Origin: Isoetes taiwanensis
Taxonomy: Eukaryota > Streptophyta > Lycopodiopsida > Isoetales > Isoetaceae
NCBI GenBank assembly: GCA_021234155.1
Contig: JAJEKV010000005.1
Span: forward strand, 7,246,216-7,310,215
Direction: 5' to 3'
Length of the DNA: 64,000 nt
Within the stretch, counting starts at the first letter, position 1. Each line of letters begins with the position of its first letter. The notes beneath the pieces were generated by a model. That model did no database searches, was not told where the DNA came from, and saw nothing but the letters and a program-made list of their open reading frames with translations. Below, piece after piece: positions 11,374 to 22,599 of the stretch. The position numbers and the translations under genes are program-made.

Positions 11374-11720
11374 TCTTTTGTTTGAGGTCCATAGTAAGGA
11401 AGTCACCAAACAGTCAAGTCTAGTAGACACCTTCATATCCTATCCATATCGGGTTGCGCCGAATGGACCATAGTGGACATGTACTAGACACCTTCATATC
11501 CTATCCATATCGGGTTGCGCCGAATGGACCATAGTGGACATGTATCAACAGAAAGTTCTGCTACGTCGGGGTTCATCATTAATATAACCCCTAGCAACTC
11601 CCATCAAGAAATGACATCTAAAGCAGGGGTTTGAACCCCTGACCAAAATGCACAAATCTTAGGCATCACTAGGCCTATACCAACTCGCCACACATCCGTT
11701 GAGCAAAACTTTTGTGGTAC
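11374..11720 (-). mobile_element. tRNA-derived SINE, copy 1 (with internal 60-bp duplication)
   Basis: On the minus strand the head shows an A box (TGGCGAGTTGGTATAGGC, near 11695) and a B box (GGGGTTCAAACCCCTG, near 11630). A body of about 230 bp and an A-rich end (CAAACAAAAGAAC) follow. The body contains a tandem duplication of a 60-bp block (11425-11484 and 11485-11543) that the second copy has only once. Internal pol III boxes plus a shared body in two copies define a SINE family. Confidence 0.7.
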
Positions 11721-11769
11721 ATGTATACTTTGTAGGCAGAGATATCTCCTGCCTTAGGAAGTCACGAGT

Positions 11770-11995
11770 ATTTTTTATTCTTTTGTTTAAGGTCCATAGT
11801 AAGGAAGTCACCAAACAGTCAAGTCTAGTAGACACCTTCATATCCTATCCATATCGGGTTGCGCCGAATGGACCATAGTGGACATGTATCAACAGAAAGT
11901 TCTGCTACGTCGGGGTTCATCATTAATATAACCCCTAGCAACTCCCATCAAGAAATGACATCTAAAGCAGGGGTTTGAACCCCTGACCAAAGTGC
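11770..11995 (-). mobile_element. tRNA-derived SINE, copy 2 (5'-truncated)
   Basis: It shares the body, the B box (GGGGTTCAAACCCCTG on the minus strand, near 11970) and the tail region (TTAAACAAAAGAATAAAAAA) with copy 1. It loses similarity just upstream of the B box, so the A box is missing. Truncation at the 5' end is common for elements copied by LINE machinery. Confidence 0.6.
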
Positions 11996-13545
11996 TAGGA
12001 GAAAGCACCAGGATTTGGAGTTATGGTCGGTGACAAGGGAAATGTTTGAAGAAGATGCAAGTAATGAAGGTTGAATGAGGAAAACTTGAAGGGGAAAGAC
12101 GAAGTTGGAATTTAAACCATTGAAGAATAAAAAGAAAAACAAAGAAAAGTATTGTTAACAAAAGGGAAAAATCATGAACGAACCCTTTTATGAGAACGGT
12201 CGTGACCTAAGGGCCGGTCTGGGTGAAGTTATCAAAGAATATCCACAATAGCTATTACACACAAAAAGAAACATACAACTACAGAGCCATAACACATGAG
12301 AGCCATTTATACCGCGCCACCATTGGGCGCAGGTATTAAAAAAGGGGGGGAGGGGGGAAGAAGAAAACGAATCTACAAAAGAAAACGAACAGGTGAAAGA
12401 TCCCTTTTCCCATTTTAATCAGAGCGCCTATTCATTTAGGAATCACGAATCTAGCTATTTAGCTCTAATGATTCCGTTGCATGATCCCCAGACCATATAC
12501 CCCTATTGCTTGTAAAATAGAATATGAGCTCCAAACTCCACAACTTTTGCAAAGCGATCATGATATCTCACAGCAGTTTACTCCATCAGACTATGGAAAT
12601 TTCTTGAGAAAAAAATGTGGCAACAAAATAGAAACATAAATTGCGGTGTGGAAAACTTCCATAACCACAATGAGAAATTTTTGAGGGCCATTGGTCATTA
12701 ATTTTTGTTTTTTCTGTAAGGGTAGAATATTATGTTCTTAAAAAAAGGGGTTCAACTTTTTTTGTTATTCCTTTTTTATTTTGGCTCGTCTATTTTTGCC
12801 TCTTCAAAATTTACAGACCTAATCAAATCCTATTTTCGCTTTCCCTGTATTTTTCACGTGGCAGAGCTCTTTTTGGAGCTTGGCCTTGCCTGAATGCTAT
12901 GGCACCTTCGGAACAATGAGAGTCTTTGCCAGTACTTTTCCATGCACATGTAGAGCTCCCTGGAAATATTAGAAGGGGCATGTTCTTGAATCCAGAAATC
13001 AATTTGTAACCATTACTTGTGTTTTTTTTGCAATGGAGAGACTCGGGCGGTGCCTCCATTTTCGGCCTTACAGGTATTTCAAATTGTGTGTTTTGCCATG
13101 ACATGCCATAAATGAAGCTTCTACTTTTTGATGATAGATTTTGAATTGTTTATAGCTTTCATTTTTAGGTATGCCATAATCAGGGAAGAAATTACTAAAC
13201 TCGTATTTAGAAAAGCTTTGGCTAATCTAATCCAAAATACATAGGAAAACTTTCGAATATTTATTTTCCTTTACTAGTTTTGAATGTTTGGCTATTTTTT
13301 GTTTGAACCTTTATATAAATTTTAGCTAAACATTTATGCTATGCCAAATTTTTTACTGTATGAACATATTAATAATAGAAATCTAATAGTTGGAGAACAA
13401 AATCTATCCATCTAATATAATACTAGCAACCTCTATTCCATAATCTCATGAATAATCTCATATTTTACATTAGCTACTAAAAAGTATGGCTAATCTATTC
13501 CTAAATGCATAGAAAAACTTTCGAGTTTTTTGGCTAAAGTGGAAG
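11996..13545. other. Non-coding stretch upstream of the methyltransferase locus
   Basis: No supported gene. A minus-strand open frame at 12823-13104 (93 codons) has no recognisable domain. Homopolymer runs are common. Confidence 0.4.
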
Positions 13546-13546
13546 A

Positions 13547-13745
13547 ATTTTCAAAGTGTATTCCAGAATACACTTCGGCTTACATGCCGAAGCCAAACTA
13601 TATTCCCGAATACAGTTTGGCCCACACGCTGAGCAGAAGTGTATTCTGGAATACACTTTTGCATCACATTGAAAGCAGAAGGGTATTCCGGAATACACTT
13701 TTGCTTTCAACGTGATGCAAATGTGTATTCCAGAATACACTTTGG
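13547..13745. repeat. Array of nested foldbacks built on GTATTC-NN-GAATAC
   Basis: Five near-identical palindromic cores (gtgtattccagaatacac and variants) occur within 200 bp. Around them are longer inverted repeats: TTCGGC/GCCGAA near 13577-13594, a 28-bp near-perfect palindrome around 13596-13624, and 41-bp arms at 13637-13677 and 13702-13742 separated by 24 bp that contain another core. The same core appears twice more in the methyltransferase intron (about 14541-14577). The symmetry creates repetitive open frames on both strands that are not genes. Confidence 0.85.
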
Positions 13746-13815
13746 CTGTTTCTTTTTGGTGTTTTCGTTTTTCGAAAAACAATACTCATTTAGTTTCATT
13801 GTTGTTGACTTCCAG

Positions 13816-15260
13816 CCAAAAAAACGTTATTACGTGCCAAACATGTTTAATGGAGCAGTTGAACGTGGACAGCTGGGATAGGTGTAAAGAGCTCTATCCC
13901 GTTGATCCGACGAGCGCATTATTCAATATGCTCCAAATTTTGAGGGCTGGGTACATCGTTTTCCTGTGTTTAATGTTGTTTTTTGTGCTGCTGGCATGAC
14001 TTCATTTACTAACAGAGCAAGAAGAAGAACAAGGACCTGCCAGAGGGTTTTATGCACCTGGTAAGAACAGCAAGAGAGGAGAGGACGCTAGCGGACAGGC
14101 GTATTGTAGATGTCGACCCGTCCGATTACGAGAGGTTTTCCATGTTCGATCAAAATAACTTTTTTTCTATTGTTCATGGGGACTGCACTAAGTTGCCCGG
14201 AACTATAAAGCCACAAGATTTTACTTTGGTCATAGCAGACTTGCCATATGGGTTTAAGCTGAAGGATAGCCGCTACAACGATCAGCCTTTCAAGAACTCA
14301 GAATTTAATGCTTTCGTCGACGGAATTAAGCAGGTTACCACAGCAAAGCACTGGCGTCTTGTTGTGTTCCACTCCAGCATGCAATCCGGACTTGTTGAAG
14401 CTACTTTCAAGAACCACTTTGGTTCTCCTGTGCAAGCTGGTTATGAATATATGGTCTGGTGAGTCTTCAAATCTCGAGTGTAGTTGTAGCGTTCTTTCTT
14501 TCAAGTTTTGAATCATAGTTGCAATTGTAATCCGTCATATTCTATTCTGGAATACGTACTTACTATTCTGGAATACGATCTTGCAGATACAAAACTAATA
14601 TTAACTACCATGGTGGAGGGCCGAGGCTGCTGAGCAAGGTTGAGTATCTCCATGTAGCTTACTGGAGTTTCGACGGGAAGCGTACCATGGAGCATTTCAA
14701 CACAGCAGCCTGCCAAAATTTTCCTAATGTCCTAGAGTTCCCAGTAGTATTACAGAAGCTCCAGGACCCAAGTGCACAAGGCAGAATTGTCAATCATTAC
14801 CAGAAACCACAGAAGCTAATCAACCACATTCTGGATATGTTCTCACGTCCAGGAGATTGGGTCCTTGATGCTTTCTCTGGCTCTGGTACAACAATAGCAT
14901 GTGCACTTAAAAAGGGCCGTAATTGTGTTGCTGTTGACATTGATAAAGAGGCTGTAGACTTTATCAAGATGAGATTGTCTGCTCTACCAACTCTACCAGA
15001 TGAAAATCAAGAGTTAGGAGCTAAATCATCTTCAGATTTTGCCAAGATGACATCCTCCTCGAGATCTGACCTCCTTTTACAAGCTCTCTGGAAGATGAAG
15101 CTACCTTTGCAGAGCTCAAAGAAGTAGCTCTAGCTACTATTCCTGAAGAGATTGTAGACACCAGTAAAGATGAAACAGTGACAAAGGAGCAAACCGCAGA
15201 GACGGACAAAGCTGGGACGAGCCAACAACATACTGAGGACTTTGATTTAGACCTCTGACT
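13816..15260 (+). pseudogene. Beta-class DNA amino-methyltransferase (N4/N6 type), broken
   Basis: SAM-dependent DNA methyltransferases of this class transfer methyl to an exocyclic amino group of cytosine or adenine. Tentative exons are 13816-13950, 14018-14458 and 14587-15260, with GT-AG borders. Exon 2 carries HGDCTKLP and the catalytic motif IV as DLPY (14238-14249; usual form D/S-P-P-Y). Exon 3 carries NHYQKPQKLI and the SAM motif I DAFSGSGTT (14867-14893). Motif IV before motif I is the beta-class order of the PF01555 family. Two lesions are visible. Splicing 14458 to 14587 yields TG|A, a stop where Trp is expected. The acidic C-terminal tail, open to TGA at 15258-15260, is out of frame after about 15070-15090, so the exon-3 frame stops at 15125-15127. 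Typical of bacteria and phages, such genes are rare in plants. Whether this copy is expressed cannot be told. Confidence 0.75.
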
Positions 15261-15609
15261 TATCTTTTACTATATTATTTATTATTGACTACAAAATACT
15301 GCCATTTTTGATGTACTGAAAGAAATTAATAAAAAAAAAGATTCTTATTTTTACGTTTTTTGGATGTCTTCGAATTCCTAGTAATGTTCCTGGTGTATTA
15401 ATGTCTGGAATTCTGCTATTTTCAAGTGCTCTTTTCTGCAAACGCAAGATCATCATTTCAAAAGAGCCTAAAATGCACGATAAAATATTTTGTTCCACTT
15501 AAAATCCCCAACTTCTTTTGAAAATGATCATTTTTTCAATCCTGGTGTTTTTTTTAAGGGAATCTTTGAAACGGGAGTGATGCAACACTTCCGTTTAATT
15601 TGCAATCGT
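15261..15609. other. 3' flank of the methyltransferase locus
   Basis: AT-rich sequence. AATAA-type signals occur shortly after the last frame (near 15325). Nothing else is recognised. Confidence 0.35.
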
Positions 15610-15624
15610 GTTTGTGGTCTTTTG

Positions 15625-17150
15625 GTTGCGATCACTCTATTGTGGTCTTTCATATGTATTGTTTAACGAGTCAAATTTTTATGGCTTGCCTTAAGAAATT
15701 AGTTTACATTGGCTTAGTAATGTTTCACAACTTGCATGCAGTATATGGTGGCATGGCTGCATGTTTATGGTAGCATGGTTGCAATTGAATTATAGTTTAG
15801 CGCAAGCTCATTGATATCTTTTGAGGGACTATTCTAAAGTTTTGGTTGTAACTTGCAGATTGCACATTGGCTACTGCTTCGATCCTGCTAATATTCGGAT
15901 TGCAAGCAATGAAATAACACAATTACCAATAGTTACTGTTGGATTTGGAGCACTTGACTAAGTTCAAGTTCATTAATCCTCTTGAGATTTTATGAACTTA
16001 GTTCCACAGCCTGTGTCCTTGAACCATTAGTCTCAGGAAGAGAAGCTTCTATCAGAAACTTCTATAACATTATGGTGGTCCAGAAATGAACATCAAAAAA
16101 TGCATTTTGTTAAAGATCAAGAGTCGTCAAATTGATGCAGCCACCGAGACACTGATGTTTATGTTTGGATGCTAGATTATGGAAAATCCTTTTGAAAAGA
16201 AGTATATGATAATGATAATGTGAAGTGTGCATCTTTCATTCCCCATGATTGAATATTGGCTGTGTCATCAGTACCACTAGAAATTACTTCCAATGCTTCT
16301 TCTTTCTGGTACCAAAGATCAAGGATTTTCCTCTGGACATCATATACATTGTAGATAAGTCATAGGTTTGCAAGGGGCCATAAAAGAAAAGTTCTCAAAT
16401 TGCGTGTTCAAATACTAGCAATGCATATGTACAACTGTAGCTATTTTCTATTTCTTGGTTGTTCTTGGTATACGTGTTAACTGCTGCTTCAAAAGCCTCC
16501 CATGGTGGATCTTCTAGATCTAGGTGGCTGCATAAGAGAATTTGGCAAATCTACTGAACATAATACTATTATTTGACAGATCTAAGGAACTATTGGTAGT
16601 TGCAATCACTCTATTGTGGTCTTTCATATGTATTATTTAACGAGTCAATTTTTAGGGCTTGCCTTAAAAAATTAGTTTACATTCCTGTTTCACAACTTGC
16701 ATGCAGTATATAGTGGCAGTGGCCTGAAAGCAATATATGGTGGCATGGCTGCATGTTTATGGTAGCATGGTTGCAATTGAAGAAACGAGTTTTTATTATT
16801 TAAGGCAAGCTCATTGATATCTTTTGAGGGACTATTCTAAAGTTTTGGTTGTAACTTGCATATTGCGACTTGTCAACTGCTTCGATCCTACTAATATTCG
16901 GATTGCAAGCAATGAAATAACACATCCAATAATTACTGTTGGACTTGAAGCACTTGACTAAGTTCAGGTTCGTTAATCCTCTTGAGATTTTATTAACTTA
17001 TTTCAATAGCCTATGTCCTTGAATCATTAGTCTCAGGAAGAGAAGCTTCCATCAGGAACTTCTGTAAGATTATGGTGGTTTAGAAATGAACATCAGAAAA
17101 TGCATTTTGTTAAAGATCAAGAGTCGTCAAACTGATGCAGCCACCGAGCC
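15625..17150 (+). repeat. Tandem repeat, about 970-bp unit, two copies (second truncated)
   Basis: Unit 1 starts near 15625 and unit 2 near 16605. Both contain the blocks ctattgtggtctttcatatg, gtggcatggctgcatgttta and the cattttgttaaagatcaaga segment. No coding frame is maintained between units. In copy B the array has an additional partial unit, so it is variable. Confidence 0.8.
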
Positions 17151-19298
17151 GAGACTGAATGTTGCCATTTAGATATAACATTGGAGTATTGATGCCCCAT
17201 GAGTCATGGATGCTTGTGGGATGCCACTAATGCAAGAGCTCCGGAACAAGCATAAGATAGCTTTTGTGTTGAACATTCATTTTTTGAATTTGTATAATAC
17301 CAATTTCTGTAATACCATCTGCTTCCTTCTAGCTGGTGCCACCATCTTCATTTTCTTATGCTATTATTAATTTAGCGCTTCAATAGCCATAAAACTAGAG
17401 CCAGTCGTAATAAGAGCGAGAAATGAAACAAATGAAGGGATAGCTTAGCTTGGTTTTAATTTTTGCTCCACAATGCTGAGTTATTTCCGAGTTTATCCAA
17501 TACCATTTATTTTCTTCTTACTGCGAATGCAAGAGCAGAGATGAAGCTACAGCTTGAAGACATGTGAGAATAACTTTTATTTTTCATTTTTCTGTTGAAA
17601 ATCCTTGCATGGCCTCTCCAAGTGGGACTAGCTCTATCTAGGCTACCATCTATTAGCCCCAAGTTGTAGCCTATTTGCAATCATGCAAGTATCTCCAAGT
17701 TCATATGATATGCCGACTTCCATGAGCTATTGCAAACTAAGTGGATAAAATGGTGATTTAGAATAAAGAAAAAATCATTTGGGACAAAGGAATATAATTT
17801 TTGAGAGACTAATGATTTTGCAACAATATTAAATGATAAAAAGCAAAAATGTGATAGACATCAGAAAACTAAGTTGGGCATTGGGCAAGAATAAGACAAA
17901 AAAAGAAAAGAAAAAAAAGCTAATGACGAGATTGCAACCTAGAGCGTTCACCTTTAGCATTCCATTCACTTAACATTCTATTGAGCATCCCTTTCGTCTT
18001 AGCATTCCATTCACCTCACCTACTGCGTCTGCAAAATCTAACTCTAAATTTCACACGTCTAGGACTAATGCCTGGTAGATGGATGGACTAATGCCTGGTA
18101 GATGGATGGCCTGCCTTTGTTGAATGGTTAGAAAGATATATGATAACATCTCCAAGAATGACACATGCGGTTTGAGGAATTGGTTTAGACAAGTTGTTCA
18201 AAGGAGTATGTAACGTCAACTAAATATACAGACAAGTTCTTCAAAGAAGTATGTAACGTCAACTAAATATACCTTTGGGGAATGGTACAAGTGATTGAGG
18301 AACTAGTTCAAATAAGTACTCCAAAGACGTAATTGAACATCAACCAAATGCACCTCTAAATTTGGTCAAAATAAGTACTCCAAAGACGTAATTGAACATC
18401 AACCAAATGCACCTCTAAATTTGGTCAGTAATATTGCATAAATTTCAAGAGATATTCTAACCACTTGAGTCTCATAAACTTGAGCATACGACTTAGAATT
18501 GGACTCCAAATTTGGATACACTCGACGGCAGTGACCCCAAATTGGACAAACTTCGTTTGAACATCTTTTTATTTTTTAAAGTTTTAGAAAAGTCAGATGT
18601 ATAACTACAGTGTCTCATAATGAAATTCTAATCAAGCAAACCTGAAATGTTTTTTTTTGGTTCAGCCTTGAAAAAACAAAATTATAAAATACGTTGTTGT
18701 CCATCATACATTGTTGTTCTATTGTTGGATGCTTCCATTAGATTTGTTTCTTTATTTTTAGATATTTTCCAGTATAATTGTATTCCTTGCTTCCATAGAA
18801 GGCATTGCTGTCGATATTGCATGTCTTATTATTGCTATAGGTAGCAATGGCAGGCACCTATTATCAATATGATAAGATCTTACATATATCACCATCACCA
18901 TCAGACATGAATATCCTTTCTACCCCCCACCCCAAAAGTAAAATAATATTATGCCATAAATATCTAGATAACCAATATACTTTTCATTGATGACATTTAC
19001 AGCAAAGGCCACTAGACAACACATTCTTTTTTCTTTGCGCAATGCTTCTCTTGCATGCAGAGACATGTAGAATTAGATGCTCCACGTGTAAATGACTTAC
19101 ACACATGCACTCAGAAACCATAGCTCCATGCCACCCAACACCATGCACGTTAAAATACTTTAATACAATTTAAATTATGCACCTTCTACCACAAAGACGC
19201 AGGGTTTAAACATGATGGGGTCCGAATCCGATATTCAGGGCGGGGGCTCGGGTGTGTAGGCATATTTTTTATAATTTTGAACACTTACGGCTGTGGCT
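17151..19298. other. Non-coding region upstream of UGT copy 1
   Basis: No gene is supported. The stretch is shared with copy B (33330-34092 plus 37946-39284). It should contain the UGT promoter, but I see no clear TATA box at a convincing distance from the start codon. Confidence 0.4.
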
Positions 19299-20976
19299 AT
19301 GGCGAGCGAAGCTCATGTTCTGCTGATTCCGGCACCAACTCCAAGCCACTCCAATCCAATGTTCTGCCTTGCCAAACGTCTTGCATCTTTAGGCGTGCTT
19401 GTCACTTTCATTGATTCCGGCGAAATGTGCAGTGCAGAAGCAAGGATCAACATGATTCGTGTGCCTTCCGTTGGACCAGTTTTTTCCGACGATAGGTTAC
19501 ACAATTTTGTTGATCGCATGAATGCCCTGCAAGGACCTTGCGACCAAGCCGTTGGGCCCCTTTTCCAGCAGATTAATCCTCCTTGTTGCGTTATTGGGGA
19601 TTATTTCCTGGCTTGGACTCAAGATTTGGCTAACAAATTTAGGGTTCCTCGTGTTGCCTTTTGGGCCGCTTCCGCCACAGCGGAACTCATGATATCTCAC
19701 ATGTCTTTGCTCGTTTCAGAAGGCTACATTCCAGTTGGTAAGCACAGGTTAAACCTAACTCTAGTTGTATCAGTTTTTTCTGCAAATGTTGTATCACAGT
19801 CAAATTTTATAGTCTGTTTTGCGCTGCTATGTTATAAATTGTGATAGTGATAAGATCAGATCCTGTATATAAACGTGATGGCTCTATAGCTCTGTTTTGC
19901 ATTTATCTAGTTACAAACATGATAAAGGAATATTTTCTTATTTCTAACTCTGTTTTGAATTAGTTTGTTTAAAATAGTTCCAACAAGTTCTAGATTTAGT
20001 ATCTTTGTGTTGAATAACTATTTGCAAATACCATCTATTTGCAGATAAAGTGAAGAATCATGACAAAATATATCTCACTCCAACATTCTCAAAGCTGAAT
20101 TTGAGGCCTGAGGATCTTCCAATGTGCTGGTATCATTACAATCCTCTTCAGGATTTTGTAATGAATATTTCAAACAGGCTTGCAGAGGCAAAATTCTTCC
20201 TGATATCAGGAATGGAAGAGATGGAGCTTGAGAGCGTTGAAATAATGAGATCTATACGCCACAATAACTACTTGGCAATAGGACCATCGCTGCCTTTGAG
20301 ATCTGCTATTGCATATGAAGACCAAAACAGAGGGCTTTTCCAATGGTTAGATTGTAAGGCTCCTGATTCAGTGATATACATTTCATTTGGAAGCCATGTG
20401 ACCATGTCTATGGATCAAGTGAAAAATCTAGCTAAAGGATTGCAATCTTCAAGTATTCCTTTCGTTTGGGTATTTAGACGTGATCTTGCTCAAGGAGACG
20501 TGCTGGAGTTTCTTGAATCCTTTAAAAGTTCATCTAAAGAACAAGGTATTGTCATAACCTGGGCTCCTCAGTTGCAAGTTTTGAAGCATGCATGTGTAGG
20601 AGGTTTTCTGAGTCATTGTGGATGGAATTCCACCATGGAGAGCATATGCTCTGGGGTACCCATGCTATGTTGGCCTTTAGGCGCAGAGCAAAATGTGAAT
20701 TGCAAGCATATTGTGGAGAAATGGAAGGTTGGTCTAGGTTTAAATTATTCCCAAGGAAGATTGTTGGAATCGTCCGAGATTCGAGATGCAATCGAAGAGC
20801 TAATGAAGGGCCCAAAGAGAGAAGAATTGGCAAGAGAAGCTCTGAGGTTAAGTAAGGTGATGGTAGGGTCTTTAGAGAATGGAGGTTCATCTGACCTTAA
20901 CCTCAAACGCTTCATCAAAGGTTTCCTCCATCAATGCACTCAAATTGCTCTAACTCATGTCTCACTCCCAATTTAA
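19299..20976 (+). CDS. Family 1 UDP-glycosyltransferase, copy 1
   Basis: It transfers a sugar from a UDP-sugar to a small acceptor, normally in the cytosol. Exon 1 is 19299-19737, the intron 19738-20044 (GT-AG) and exon 2 20045-20976. The product is 456 residues, close to the usual 450-500. The start is the first ATG in frame, giving MASEAHVLLI. The N-terminal lobe has the catalytic His (PSHSNPM, His17) and the expected activating Asp (VIGDYFLAW, Asp101). The PSPG box spans Trp319 to Gln362 (20560-20691), including WAPQ, HCGWNST and a terminal Glu-Gln. That Gln is often associated with UDP-glucose use, but the acceptor cannot be predicted. Ser/Leu-rich linkers and FVWVFRR (Trp288) are typical. 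No lesion is visible, so this copy is probably functional. A near-identical paralogue lies 20 kb downstream. Confidence 0.93.
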
Positions 20977-21075
20977 GATCTATGCTAGCGGATATGGTAT
21001 ATTTCTTTTGCTTCTTTGCACCGGCCTCTCGATTCATTTCTTTTTTCCGTTCTTTAATCAGCTCATGCGATCCCT

Positions 21076-22599
21076 TTTTGCGAAGCAATTCTACAAAATG
21101 CTTACGATCAATGAATGATATGTTGGCCACCACTATGGATATATCACCAACCCCACACCCATTTTTGATTAAACAATACAATTGTCTCCGTTCCAACTGT
21201 TCAACTGTTATTATCTTTGTTGTGAAACATAATATTTATGAAATATTAAAATGTCAACCTAACTTCTTGCACAAAGCATCCAATTGTTCCTATCTTCCGG
21301 AAACAATGGCTCTTTGGGAGACGTATCTTGTTGCTATCTTTGGGAAAACAACGGGTCTAATTGTGGGGCATGTTGTTTTTTTAGCTCAGACAACAACTGG
21401 GCAATTAGACAATACAACAGAGTAATATTCTTTGTTTTGAAGAACAGAGAATCCGCAATACACGACATGCAGGGCCTTTCTACTTCTCCACATGGAATCT
21501 CATCCAATCACAACTTTGTGTTGCTTTACTTCTGATAAATCTAAGGCCAGCTTACTACTGCTTACTCATTCTTTCGTCCAATTCGGCAAGTAGATATTAG
21601 GTAATGACTATGGTATTTTATGAAGCTTGTCGTACGCCTTGAAGAGAGCCAATTTCGTGTTGCTCTTAACAATCAAGCACAGGGTACAATGCCAAGGATT
21701 TTTAGCTCAATTTTTGCTGATGTGCAGATTGGTTGTGCTTTCCAGAGCTTCATTATTGACCGATCCAAACAAGAATAACACAACAGCATATGATATTGGA
21801 GAGCTGGAACAACCCATTAACTATGGAGATTCTAGCATAGGGCCAAGGCATAATGTATAAATCTATTATTTTGGTGAGAGACTCGTCTAGAGGAGGAAAA
21901 CTGGATAGATAGGCATATCTTTCATCACAGCAGTGTACGAATATTTTGAAAAATATCTAAAGGGCTAGTCGACCACACCAATTTGGTCTGACTACCCACT
22001 AATAATATTAAAGGGGACCTGCCATAGGAACAACCCAAGCCCCTTTAAGATGGCGTAAAATAAGAAAGGCAAATAGGAGGCAACGTGCGAAAGTTTATCA
22101 CCGGGATGAAAAACCCCGCCCTTTCGGGTTTTCGAGGAAAACCCTAATGGTAAACCTTCGCCCGATGGCTCCAAAGGAAAAGCCCGGGCCATCAAAGTGG
22201 AGATCATTGATGAAAAAGTCGAGGAAGCACAAGATGGAGGTCGCAAATAAGATGATTCCTCTCGAACCCAACGCGAGAGCCATAAGAAAGAAACAAATGG
22301 CCATGATCACCTGAAAAACTTAAGGTAAAAGAAAATGAACAAAATGCATTAGACATTAGAATAGAATAGGAGGGAAGTAACTCAAAAAAGTTCGAGTTCC
22401 CCAAAGTTGGATGAGATGGCCTGAAAAGAAACAACGTAAAAAGAAGCACGTAACTCAAAAATATAAGCCATCATGCCAGCTCGGCGAAACCCCATCATAC
22501 AGCAAAACCACATAACCTCTCAAATACAGAGGGGCTATACACGCGTCACATGAGAAATGACAAATACTTCAAGAATAAAAAAGGGGCTGGTCACGAAGG
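21076..22599. other. 3' flank of UGT copy 1 and possible LINE ORF1 remnant
   Basis: 21000-21318 is UGT 3' sequence that recurs at 25905-26300. The remainder has no supported gene. At about 22080-22310 short plus-strand stretches rich in basic residues (for example EKPGPSKWRSLMKKSRKHK) might be the ORF1 remnant of the LINE that ends at 23381. This is only a guess. Confidence 0.35.

Larger units (their letters stand above)
15610..21075 (+). repeat. Segmental duplication, copy A (contains UGT copy 1)
   Basis: The sequence matches 31790-41075 at very high identity, interrupted there by an extra 3.9-kb block (34093-37945). UGT start codons lie about 19.99 kb apart. Shared sequence begins near 15610 and ends about 100 bp past the UGT stop. 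Copy A has a 58-bp tandem duplication (18310-18425) that copy B has only once. Both copies carry a shorter tandem repeat of about 41 bp (near 18180-18262). Confidence 0.9.

Noticed and set aside
13530-13881. Several overlapping open frames on both strands across the foldback array
   Set aside because: They are produced by the palindromic repeat itself (repeating YSGIH/IPEYT peptides) and have no independent coding support.
20552-20890. Alternative-frame and antisense open frames inside both UGT exon 2 regions (also at 40544-40882)
   Set aside because: They are identical in both duplicates only because the DNA is duplicated, and they overlap the PSPG-encoding exon.
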